Shown piece after piece: positions 39,701 through 49,501 of a stretch of DNA of 64,000 bases (position 1 is the first letter of the stretch; each line of letters begins with the position of its first letter). The position numbers and the translations under genes were made by a program. This stretch comes from Vitis vinifera (lineage: Eukaryota; Streptophyta; Magnoliopsida; Vitales; Vitaceae): positions 4,103,001 to 4,167,000 of the forward strand of contig NC_081806.1 in NCBI RefSeq assembly GCF_030704535.1, written 5' to 3'. The notes beneath the pieces are model-generated. The model had not been told where the DNA came from and did no database searches. It was given only the letters and a program-made list of their open reading frames with translations.

Positions 39701-42700
39701 ACTCCTTAAAGAAGCTCATCACATCAGCCTTCACGAAATCCCAAGCAAAAAGCCAAAAGGCCATAGAGAATCCATTTGGCCCCGGGGCTTTATCCCCATT
39801 ACAGCCCACTAGGGCGTCAAATACCTCCTCTTCCATAAAAGGAGACTCCAATGCACTAGTGTCCAAAGGCTCTAACATCTCAAACTGTAGCCCAGATACA
39901 GAAGGCCTCCATTCCCCCGGGTTAGACAACAACGTCTTAAAAGCATTGGCAATCCCTTCCCTAATATCATTCTCCTCCGTAAGCCACTCTCCGTTAATCT
40001 TAATTCTGTCCACATTATTCCTCCTCTTATGTGCGTTGGCCATTTTGTGGAAAAAACCGGTATTTCTATCTCCCTCTTTCAGCCACACTTCCCTGGATTT
40101 TTGCCTCCACGTGATTTCTTCAAGTAAGACCCATTTTTTATATTCTTCCTTCGCTTCGTTTCTGGCTTCCAGCTCTTCCAATGACAGCCTGCTGGTTTTC
40201 TCCTTTGCATCCCAATACTCCATCTGCTCCAAAGCCGTATTCTTTCTATATTCAACCCTTCCAAAACTGTTTCTGTTCCACTCCTTCAACTTAGCCTTCA
40301 TAAATTTTAATTTTTCAGCCAAGATAAAACTTGCGGATCCACTGAAGTTGCCTTCCTCCCACCATTGCTTCAATAGATCCTTTATGCCTTCCGCTTTCTA
40401 CCACATATTCTCGAATCTAAACGGGATAGGGCCTCTTCTCAGACCCCCACCGTCCATAAGAATCGGAAAGTGATCGGACACGGGTCTTGGAAGGAGAAAC
40501 TGCCTCGCATCTCCAAAATGGCTATCCCACTCCTCATTAACCAAAAAGCGATCCAACCTTGAAAAAGACTGGTTATCCGTTCATCCAGTCCAAGTAAAAG
40601 GGCCCCCCACCATGGGCAGATCCTTTAACTCCATCTCTTCTATCACTTCTGCGAACCTTCTCATAATTGAGTTCAATCTCCCTCCTCTGTTGCACTCTTC
40701 CGGTCTCAGAATGGCATTAAAGTCCCCTGCAACGCACCACGACCCATTCCAAAGCCCCTTAATGGCCCCCAGCTCTTCCCAAAAACTCTCCCTCTCCCTC
40801 CTTAAAGTTGGCCCATAAACCCCTATAAACGTCCATATAAAACCATCCTCGCAGCTCTTAAAAGTGCACGAAATAGAGAACAATCCTTTTTGCATGTCAA
40901 CCAACTCCAACATCCTGTTGTCCCATATCACCACTATTCCTCCGGCTGCACCCCTTGAATCTACAGCTCCCCATTCAAGGAACCTGCCCACTCCTAAGCT
41001 ACGAACAATGCCCGTAGACATTTCCTGAATCTTGGTTTCCTGTAGGCAAACCAAGTCCACCCTATTTTTCCTAATCAAGGCTTTGATTACCTTCCTTTTG
41101 TCGCAATTATTAGCCCCTCTTACATTCCAAGTGAGCATTCGGAGCTTCATTTAGACCTACTCGTGCTTCCCCCTCCTTCTCCTCCTCCTCCACCTCCAAT
41201 ATAGTTTACAGTCCATTCCAATTTTCTCAATTCTCTTTCGAATTTTGACGTCTCTAATTTTCTCCTTTTTCTACCATCCAAATTACCTTTTTGAATTTTC
41301 CTCTCTTTCATTCTTTTGAGCAAGAGCAATATTTCCCCTTCAAATCCCTCCGTCGGCATTCCTAGATAGCGGCTAAATTTAGCCAGGCTACTAGACTGCC
41401 AACACAGATCCCCCTCCTTGCCCCTCTTCTCCTTGTCCTCATGGGAGACTCTTTCCAAAACCCCTACTGATACCACCTCGGTATTCCTAGGCTCTCTACC
41501 CACCAAGTTCGAAACCTCAACCTCCCTTCCATCCGCCAAAATCATCCGTAGCGGGTCCATGACTGCTCCCCCTTCGTCATCTAAAATTGTTCCCCGGTCG
41601 GAAGCCCTAGCCATGACAGCACCTTCCCCGTCCCACCCAGAAGGAGTAGAAAAGAGAGAGATATCTCGTTTCCCCAGAGACAAGAAAGGAGAAGAGGTTT
41701 GATCGGAATACCTGGAGACCTCCTCCAATAACGCCTCATTAGTGATTTCTGAGAGATTGACGGCCGGACGAGGCGATCCCAGCTTGGACCCAAACAAATC
41801 CTCCTCTTGCTCTCCGCCACCACTGCGACGCCCATCGGGAGCCCTAACCCCTTTTGCAATCTTCAAAATGGGTCGTCCCTCCCCCACCTAGCCTTTAGAA
41901 AGCTTCAAATTGGGCCGGCCCATTTCCTCTGATTTTTTAATCCCTTGGCCCTTCACAGCGGGCTCTCTTTCCCAGCCCGATTCACCTTGCCGGCCCAGTG
42001 GTAGATTTTCTCCAGGCCTAGAGCAAGAACTCTTCCCCCAAGCTGAAGATCGGTCTCCTGTTGACCCGTCAGACTCTGATGCTGCTCCTGGCACAGTACC
42101 AGAGGGCTGAGCTTTCTTGCTGTAGCTTCCTTCACCTACTTTGTACTTCTCAGCCACTTTTGCAGGTTCCCCATACGTCTTTTCTCTCACCCTTTTGAAT
42201 CCAGCGTGTGTATCTCCTTCTCCGTCATCCCTAACCTCCCGCTCCTTGCCCTTTTCTTTTCTTATCGCCGGAACCACTTCCGACAAGCCTGGTTTCACCT
42301 CCCACCATAGCTGGAGAGCGTAACAAAGAGATCCCACTACTACTTGCATGGTACTCGGCCACTCTACACCTGCATATCTCACTGATATTCTGGCCCACCT
42401 TAGTTCCTTAAGATTAGCAGTATTTACATCCACTTCGACGAACCCCCCGCAACAGTCCCCTATCTTTCTGAAAGCTTCCTGACTCCAAAAATGCATCGGC
42501 AATCCTACGACTCTCACCCAAACACTCTCGGCTCTCTCGCCATTTTGAGAACACCCCACTTTTGGGTCCCACCTGTCCAAATGCAGAGATGATTCCTTGA
42601 ACCATCTGTTTCCTCTTAAAAGCACCTTGTCTGCCTCATCTTTATTCTCAAACTCGATCAGCAAGAGAGGGCCCCCTATCCTCGTGAACTTCATTCCTCC

Positions 42701-44943
42701 TTTAATATTCCAACAGGTTCTCCCCCAACTTTCAAGAGCATACATATCTGGATCCAACAGTGGAGTATGTCCCCATCTGCCAACCAGACATCGGTCCATT
42801 AACTTCCTCTCACTTGAGATGTCTTTCTCCCCCAACTGTAACCATAGTGTTTCCCCTACCTTTTTCTCTCTTGATTTCACCACATCGACATAGGATTTTT
42901 GGGCTTTTCCTTTAGATTCCCCAACTGTACTCCCTGTCCCATAGGAAACAGCATTTCCCCTAGGCTCATCCCGAGACATAACACCAAGGGAGCGAAGCTT
43001 TTCAGCCAACAAAACCCATCCTCCCAAAATACCTTTTCCTTCTGGAAACACTAAGCAATATCTCTTTGATTCCAGGTCAACCACGGAACACAATAAGAAC
43101 CTACCTGCCTCATTTGCTCGACTTTCCAACTTAAACCTCCTTCCTCCATCTTCCCACCTTTTGACCAGACCCTGCACAAAAACACCCCTACAGCAAGCCT
43201 CCACCCCTTCCAGCAAGCAGCACAAGCTGAGACTTCCAAACCTGACCCACGAAGTAAAGCCTCTACTCCTTTCCACAATGATTCCCCTACATCTCTCCCC
43301 AATCACCTCTACAGAGATTTCAAAAGATTTTGAATCCACTGCAAACCAACATCTGCCTCCTCCCTTCATTTCATTGGAGTTGATCCCATCCAACAATTTC
43401 TTTATAACACTTGCATGTTGACCCACAATGTCAACATGCTGATGTCTTGTTGAGCCACATGTTATACGCTGATGCTGTGTTGCATTGATACAGTATGCTG
43501 GGTGAAGCTGAAAACTCTGTTAACATATTATATTTAATTGCTGCATCTGGATTACATGATTCATCATTGTGGACTGTTCAACCAAATCCTTTACTAGAAA
43601 ACTGGTGTTTCTTCTCTCTCCTTTATTGATGTATTTATTTTTTCTATTTTTGATTTTCCTTTTGTTTTAAATGGTTTTTTGTGCATCCAAGCAAATATAT
43701 CTATGAATGGTAGAGATAGGGGAGAGGGAAATGTTCAGATATGGCCAATGTACTGGGGGTTAGAAAATCAATTGTTAAAATATTGAAGTGCTTGGTTGGC
43801 TTGCTCATCAACTAACCGCGGAGGTGGGGTGGTGGTATTGTGGTGGGTGCTTGGTATGATTGTGAAAAGAAAAAGAGAAAAATCTTTGACCATTTTATTA
43901 CACAAGCTCAAGAAGATATTATGGGATGGGAATCGCATCCCGTAGGCCCAACCACAGTTCCAACCACAGGACCTTAGATAGTAGATTAAGAATCTGTATA
44001 CAAAAGATTTAGATAGAACATGGAGCATATCCTCTACAAACCAACTGCAGGGTCCTTAGATAGTAGATTAAGAATCTGTATACAAAAGATGGAGGTAGAA
44101 CATGGAGCATATCCTCTACAAACCAACTGCAGGACTATGGAGGATCGATTAACCAATGGTTCCAGAATGCAAGTGTGGAACTGTTCAGGTGAAATTACAA
44201 AAAAACCATGAGCAATGTCTGGGGTCCTATAAGATCACTTTTATGTCCTGGAAACTGGTGGTATATTTAATGATCCAACTTTGGAAAGGATGTAGGCCTA
44301 TATTTGACAACAAGGGTGCGTTTAGTACGCTGAAATAGGGAATTGGAAATTCATTCCACTTTCCCATTCATTATCACATTTGGATTACTTATTAGAAATA
44401 GGAATAGGAATAAAAAATCATTGTCATTGAAACTAAAACCTGCTCTGACAAGGGTTTTGATTTCTCTCTTTCACATTATATTATGATTTACCTCTATTCC
44501 TATTCCTACTCCCATTCTTGTTCCTATGCACCAAACATGCTCCAACAGTTTTTCCCCTTCAAAAATAATTCGTTTGGCAAAATAGTAAAAGTCCCAAGCA
44601 AGCTTTCTCATGACTGTCCAGGTGAGTCTAGGCCAAAGCTTGGTTTTACATATTTTAGATTTTTGCCACATTTAGTTTCTATGTGAAATGTATGGCCCCA
44701 AACTGAGCCATGTTAAAAATAATTCTTGACAGGCAGCTGGACCATTGCGGAAAATACAGGAATCAACAAATAAAGAGCACAGTGATTCGTAAGTCTCAAG
44801 TTTGTTGTTGAATGCTTGAAACATAGTGTCAAAGGTCCAATTATTTAACTTGAGGAACATATAAATGTTTATACAGTTACTCCCGTCCTGTTGCCGATCG
44901 GTGCCACTCACGGAAAAGGACTCATCATTCATCCTCCAAATGA
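32095..44943 (+). CDS. YTH-domain protein, m6A RNA reader (YTHDC-like)
   Basis: YTH proteins bind N6-methyladenosine in RNA. Eight coding exons join in frame to 404 aa: 32095-32185, 32625-32854, 32995-33246, 33333-33409, 33496-33880, 37082-37138, 44733-44788 and 44877-44943. All introns follow GT-AG. The YTH fold covers about residues 70-205: [51 protein letters not shown] and [11 protein letters not shown]. Cage tryptophans are W92 and probably W142, by comparison with human YTHDC1. The short N-terminus and the motif pattern are closer to the plant DC type (At4g11970-like) than to the long ECT proteins. The C-terminus is basic ([11 protein letters not shown]), which suits nuclear localisation. 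Intron 5 carries a degenerate L1 end and intron 6 (7.6 kb) a whole antisense L1. The exon pair 37082-37138 and 44733-44788 is short and less certain. Confidence 0.85.
32927..33054 (+). repeat. 64-bp tandem duplication spanning an exon edge of the YTH gene
   Basis: GCAGAATTCT starts at 32927 and again at 32991, and both copies continue into GTGTCAACATGAGTGGTTTC. The second copy is the real exon start, since it reads on into the YTH domain in frame. The first copy carries its own AG acceptor and is a decayed duplicate in the intron. Confidence 0.85.
35440..36536 (+). mobile_element. 5'-truncated, degenerate L1 (LINE) 3' end, sense to the YTH gene
   Basis: Scattered frames match the C-terminal part of the ORF2 of the L1 at 37355-43403. 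They include a GWCSRAV block near 35475, a FIVGNGRK block near 35573, a WWSPLCHRR block near 35720, and GFVDWLSLK followed by a stop near 36370. A 3' tail follows and ends TTGCCTATCAAAAAA, a common plant L1 terminus. Several frame changes and stops separate the blocks, so it is an old dead fragment. Its 5' limit is approximate. Confidence 0.75.
36478..37003 (+). repeat. Tandem duplication of the L1 tail plus intron flank
   Basis: Unit 1 (about 36478-36717) and unit 2 (about 36718-37003) share the L1 tail (GCTTTCTTTATTAATATATA, then TTGTTTGCCTATCAAAAAA). They also share about 165 bp of following intron sequence (TCATTGATCTGTGGTTTCAT, then CTTGAATCTCAATATTGT). Unit 2 has an expanded (TA)n run (36749-36792) and a longer poly-A. 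It lies just upstream of the short YTH exon at 37082. Confidence 0.85.
37495..41150 (-). pseudogene. L1 ORF2 (endonuclease-reverse transcriptase), broken
   Basis: The frame starts at the ATG at 41148-41150. The APE-like endonuclease occupies the first ~190 codons. After the TGA at 40581 the frame continues with SFSRLDRFL, then the reverse transcriptase with the catalytic FADD near 39085 and a zf-RVT-like Cys/His cluster near 37870. Five stop codons and one frameshift interrupt it. Three of the stops (39372, 38604, 37636) look like single transitions at Trp or Arg codons, by comparison with the usual family sequence. It ends at the TAG at 37495-37497, about 140 bp before the A-rich tail. A dead relic. 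Confidence 0.88.
41147..43403 (-). pseudogene. L1 ORF1 (DUF4283-type), interrupted by one stop
   Basis: The frame runs from the element's 5' edge to the TGA at 41147-41149, with a single TAG at 41888-41890. The N-terminal half has the DUF4283 pattern of plant L1 ORF1 proteins ([11 protein letters not shown], then [13 protein letters not shown] and [13 protein letters not shown]). The C-terminal part is basic and low in complexity, with a glycine run near the end. The start Met is missing because the element begins inside the frame. Its TGA overlaps the ORF2 ATG (ATGA), a compact arrangement seen in some plant L1 elements. The product would be an RNA-binding LINE protein. Confidence 0.85.
43972..44135 (+). 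repeat. 82-bp tandem duplication in a YTH gene intron
   Basis: CCTTAGATAGTAGATTAAGA begins at 43972 and again at 44054. Both copies run through GAACATGGAGCATATCCTCT to CAAACCAACTGCAGG. Only a few differences are seen, so it is fairly recent. No coding effect is expected, since it lies deep inside the large intron. Confidence 0.9.
44314..44542. mobile_element. MITE (~230 bp, hAT-like) in a YTH gene intron
   Basis: The left end GGGTGCGTTTAGTACGC and the right end GCACCAAACATGCTCC are imperfect inverted repeats. Subterminal AATAGGAATAGGAATA on the left mirrors ATTCCTATTCCTACTCCC on the right. The structure fits a small non-autonomous DNA transposon. No transposase and no clear 8-bp target duplication were seen. 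Confidence 0.7.
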
Positions 44944-45821
44944 CTGCATTTCAGCAGACCAGGCTTGCTTCTGTGTTGGAGATGGATTAGTAGGATACTG
45001 GGGCAAATTTCGGAGAAGTTACTTTGTTGTGATCTGTAGAATCAGGATTCTTATTACTTTTGTGTTGTATAAATCTTTATGCTATGATTTTTATGATTTC
45101 TTCACAGAAGAAGAAAACTTGTTTTGGGGTGGGAACCAACTTGTACAGAAATTGAATGGGTAACACCGCCCCAACCCGACCCATCTTTTTCTTTCCTTTT
45201 GGACTCTAGGGATGAGAAGATAAAACTTCATATAAAGTAACGGAGCCAGAGTTAGGCCATTTGAATGCCTAGAAATTGTATGCGCATAGAAACCAATTAC
45301 AGTTGATAGAATATGAAGATGTAAAAATTATCCAGTTTCTTTCTCTTAATTTCTGAACAAAGTGCTAATTGAGATGGATATGAATCTCAAGAGAATCAGG
45401 CGGTTGTATTCACAAGAATATGGCTACCATACCGTGTTCTTGATAACAATGTAACAAAGTATTGAAGAATATTTTTCTGTTACAAATAATCGTCATTCCG
45501 AGCAATTAAGAGATGACATATGGACCCATCATGAAATATAAAAACCAAGGAATATATATTAATCCAATTGAAAATTGAGTGTAACAAAGAATGAAATTCA
45601 ATGAAGGTATAAAATCACAAGGACTAAATGGTCTGATTGGTGGCGGATTATGGGATAAGATAGCGAAGCGGACCCTGAAGAATAGTTTATTTAAAATTTT
45701 CCGTGTTATTCAACAAAAATAAAAGAATCCTGAGCAGCCGTCCATACACCATAGACACACCCAAACCATACGAGTCCTAAGCGTCGACGAAGAGACCCTA
45801 ACCCTAATATGCTCTGATTGG

Positions 45822-48800
45822 ATGATGGGAAGCCAAGGCAATATCAGAAAGGAAGACGTTGTTCAAAAGCTCAAGGACGATGGCGACTTTGATAGACTCC
45901 GTCTCATGATCATTCGCAAGCTCAAGGACAAAGTAAACCCCCTTTCCCCATCTTATTCTTTCTTCAATTCTCTTTTCTGGGCCTCTCTTTCATATGTTTT
46001 CTTTTTTCCTCTAATCTTGCTTTACTAATTAAGTTGTTGCTTTTGTTGTTTCGTCGATTCAATATCGAAACGTTTAGGGTTTGATTGCATGAATTTCAAA
46101 TAACTCCTATTTTGATTTTGGGAGAATGGGTATGGATTTGGGGATTCAAGGTCCAATGCATCAACCCAATTAGATTTTTGTTGCAATTTTTACTGATTCA
46201 CTTGAAATACACTAAGTGTAGCAGTGCTGTGCTTCGATTTGAGATTTTCATGCATCATTCTTTGTGCCTTCCTGGAATCGACTGAAAAAGGTGTGGGCTT
46301 TGGGCTCCATCTTGTTACCTCGCAGTAGATAAGTTTATGGGTTTTTAAATCTCTTTAGAAGTATTGTTCTTGTATGCATTGCTGTGTAATAGAGACCTGC
46401 AACTTTTTGTCATTTGGGAAAATAGAGCATAAAAGGAGTTATCTCTCAATGTAGATGGTTAAATTCTTGTCCATTTGTTTTAATCCATCATTGCTGATAA
46501 AAATTCAATCTTTGGATTTGAAAGGACAGTCTGAAGCAAGATTTTTTAATGCAATCTGTTCATTTTAGAGACCTTTCTTCAAAATTGAATTAAAAAAAAC
46601 TTAGCTGGAGGTATGCAAACCATTGTAACACTTTATACGTTTTGTGCACAATAAAATTTATAGGGCTCTTATTATTATTAGTTTTAATTATATAAAACAC
46701 AACTTAAAGTTGGTTTTTAAGTTGTCCATGTTTCCCATCCTTTGATTTGTGAGTTGTAATTTCAGCCCCTCCCTAGCAAAGCTTTTCTTTTTCTTGATTT
46801 TTTCTTTGAAATTATTTATTAAAAATTTGAGCCAGGAAAAAAGTAGAATAAGAATAGGTTTCTAACTTAGGAGTTGTCTTTGTAGTTGGATATATATCTT
46901 CTCTCTCCCATTCTCTTATCTTCTTCAATGCTTCTCAAAAGAGTGTTTTCTAATAAAATAAACTTAAAATGCATCTGACTCTAATTTGATTCATTCATAA
47001 ATTTCCTTCTTATGGGTGAGTAGTAGGCCCTGCATCTTTTTTTTTTTTTTGGTTTCCAAATACACAAGCCAATTATTCTGAGCAATGCAATGCCATGATT
47101 TACAGCAGGAAGAGTTGCGTAACAGCATTATTTCAATGGTGAAGCAGTCAGAAGCACTTAATCATGCAGGCAATGAAAATCTGAAACCCAGGCAATTTTG
47201 TGATGCCATTTACAAAGAGATCCAGTAAGTTTTTTTTTCCTAGAATTTTTGTTTGTTTCGCTGGGGATGTTTTTGGTGTATTTATAATTTTTCATGCCCA
47301 GCCTTTTATATAAATGGGTATGCTTTTACTAAGGAATATTTCCATGTGCCCTGCACCGACCCAGTTACTTAGTTATGTTTGGCATCCCTGAATCTTGTGA
47401 TTGTGGCTCCTGTGGTTTGCCTCTGGTAACCAGACCAAGGTGCCAATTAAGTGATCAAACATAAGCAAATAAATAATTGAACATTTGGCAAACCATGGCT
47501 AGTGTAAGATGTTAAACCAGTATCCTCACTTACAATATCAAACCCAAGATGCAAAACAAACCTACGTGTCCTTACCTTGCTGGATACTCCCTATAATTAT
47601 GGTTCTATTTGACAACATTTTCGAAAGCAATTCTCAAAAAAAATTCTTGAGACTTAAAAACAAATCTTAAGTGGTTTTAGGAGGAAAATTCTGTTTGGGA
47701 ACTCATATATGAAAACCAGTTTTCTCAACTTATTTTCCATGAAGCTACTCTACACTAATGTACAAGTTGAAGATACCTTAAATTTGTTCTAGAAAACAAC
47801 TTGTTTTCAGATGAAAAATCTCAAAAACTGTTTTATGTCAAAAGTTTGTCAAATGTGTTTTCGGAGTTAGAAAACTCTCTTATGTTCTAAAGGAAAGAAT
47901 ATTGCTTTCAAGAATAGTTTCCAACCAGGGATAGAGCCTGTTTAACAATGTTTTTGAAAACAGTTCTAAAAAAATAGGTTTTGAGAAAAAACAGTTCTAA
48001 AAAAATAGGTTTTGAGAACGGTCCTTCAAAGCAATTATGTTTTCAGCAACAAAATTTATTTGAGAGCTCAAATTTGAAAAATAGTTTTCTTGACTTATTC
48101 TTCATAAAGGTACTGTACACTTATAAACAGTATAAAAGCTCCTAAAGTATTCTCCATATTTTCAATTGTTACTTATAATATTATTCCAAAAGCGATTGCA
48201 AACACCTCAAATTTGGTCTAAAAAACCAACTTATTTTCAAAAGAAATTCACAAAAAACTGTTTTTTGTTATAAGATTGTGAAACATGTTTTCTGAGTTAG
48301 TAAACTGTTTTTGTTCAAAAGAAGAGAAATTTTTTTTCAAGAACAGTTCCAAGCATGGCCTATCACTAGGTATTTTCCTTCAATACCTGGCTTCATGTAT
48401 GTATGTATTGTAAACTCATTCGAGTTAAGAATTCTATAGGAAAAGGTCAAAAGGGAATTCTAATGAAATAGAAACTAAACAATAGTAGAAAACCTCCCAA
48501 GTTTTCTATTATTTATTTATTTTATTTTTTAGAAAAGTCTCTATTCAGAGATTGTGGCAAGTGTGAATCTGAGACAAATTCTAAAAAGAATAAATATAGA
48601 ACTTGAGATTATTTGGGCCAATTGTGAAACCGGAAAGAAAATGGGTGTGTCCAGTAGTGCATTTTTAACTGTAATTTTCGGAATTTTGGACAATTTAATT
48701 ATTTAATTGAATTTAGTTTTGTTAGCATTGTAATTTTCCTTCTAAATTTCTCTATCAAAATTGACCAAGTTTTGAAAGTTTGTTCATTTGGTTGTTATTA

Positions 48801-49501
48801 TTGAGTTATGGTGATGAAATCATGTGAATGTGTTTAATGATGATTGATCAACAATCTGTCTCTCCCCTAATATATGCAACTCTGAATTTTTTTTTTTTTT
48901 TTTCATATTATGCAGTTCAACTTGTTCCTTTATCAACAACTGGAACTTGTCATGCATGTAAGCTTCATTTCTAATTATTGTGTTTGTGATCCCTAGAACA
49001 GAGGCAATGAACCACATATCTGATAGACTGTGGGAAATAATCAGATCAGATGATGGAAAAAGTGAAATTACCAAAACAGTACAATCTGTCTACAATAAAT
49101 TAGTGAATCCGAAAGGGAATGAAGAGGGCAATTCTTCGTCTCCCAATATCTTAGCACAATTTCAAAATGGAACTGGCAATAACAGTTTCCAGAAAGCCCC
49201 AGCCAGTGAAATCAATGATCCAATGTCTGATAATGAGCTGAATGAACCACCAGGTTTCTCTATGAGTAACACTCATCAGAGCAACAGCCATGGGGAGCAA
49301 AAAGGGGAGCAGCAGCAGCCTATGCCTTCTGAAAGGGGACCCACTGAAGAACACAAGGAAGGGTCCAACCACCCACTGGAAGTGTTGGAGCCACATGATG
49401 TTGATCATGGTGTGCCACCTGGATTTTCTGCAGCCATGGAGAACAGTCAGCCATGTGATGGTAGCGATGAGGACCCTGATGTGCCTCCAGGATTTGGTTG
49501 A
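45822..49501 (+). CDS. Shg1/BOD1-like (COMPASS-associated Shg1 family) protein
   Basis: Three exons, 45822-45932, 47109-47224 and 48997-49501, join in frame to 243 aa. The N-terminal part (about residues 10-105: DVVQKLKDDGDFDRLR, then RNSIISMVKQSE, RPRQFCDAIYKEI-like and MNHISDRLWEII) has the pattern of the Shg1/BOD1 family. The founding member is a small subunit of the Set1/COMPASS histone H3K4 methyltransferase complex in yeast. The acidic, low-complexity C-terminal half carries three PPGF motifs at residues 160-163, 216-219 and 239-242, the last almost at the C-terminus. Exon 2 has a tandem acceptor (CAGCAG), so a Gln may be added (exon start 47106). A start two codons apart (45822 or 45825) is possible. 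The function in plants is inferred from the family. Confidence 0.78.
47604..48362. repeat. Two tandem MITE-like copies in an intron of the Shg1-like gene
   Basis: Copy 1 (about 47604-47935) begins CTATTTGACAACATTTT and ends AGAATAGTTTCCAACCAGGG. Copy 2 (about 47936-48362) begins GCCTGTTTAACAATGTTTTT and ends AAGAACAGTTCCAAGCATGG. The ends of each are rough inverted repeats, and the interiors share TTCTCAACTTATT/TTCTTGACTTATT and ACAACTTGTTTTCAG-like blocks. Copy 2 also contains a perfect 31-bp tandem repeat near 47958-48019. Small non-autonomous DNA elements are likely. Confidence 0.65.

Larger units (their letters stand above)
37355..43403 (-). mobile_element. Near full-length L1-type LINE, antisense in a YTH gene intron
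   Basis: About 6.05 kb on the minus strand. The A-rich tail (37355-37375) and the 5' edge are flanked by the 13-bp duplication ATAACACTTGCAT (37342-37354 and 43404-43416). ORF1 (43403-41147) has a DUF4283-like domain. ORF2 (41150-37495) has an endonuclease (LTWNVRG, GDFNAIL), reverse transcriptase ([28 protein letters not shown]) and a C-terminal zf-RVT-like region. The 5' edge falls inside the ORF1 frame, so it is slightly 5'-truncated. It is inactive: ORF1 has one in-frame TAG (41888-41890). ORF2 has stops at 40581, 40398, 39372, 38604 and 37636 and a frameshift near the C7 run at 38191. Confidence 0.95.

Noticed and set aside
43404-43426. ORF1 of the L1 appears to start at a GTG at 43426
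   Set aside because: That part lies in the target-site duplication and host intron, so the reading frame there is read-through, not part of the element.
37139-44732. Possibility that the two short 3' exons belong to a separate gene
   Set aside because: Phases fit, the final exon ends in a basic tail with a good stop, and the large intron size is explained by the L1 insertion. The joined model is preferred, though transcripts should confirm it.
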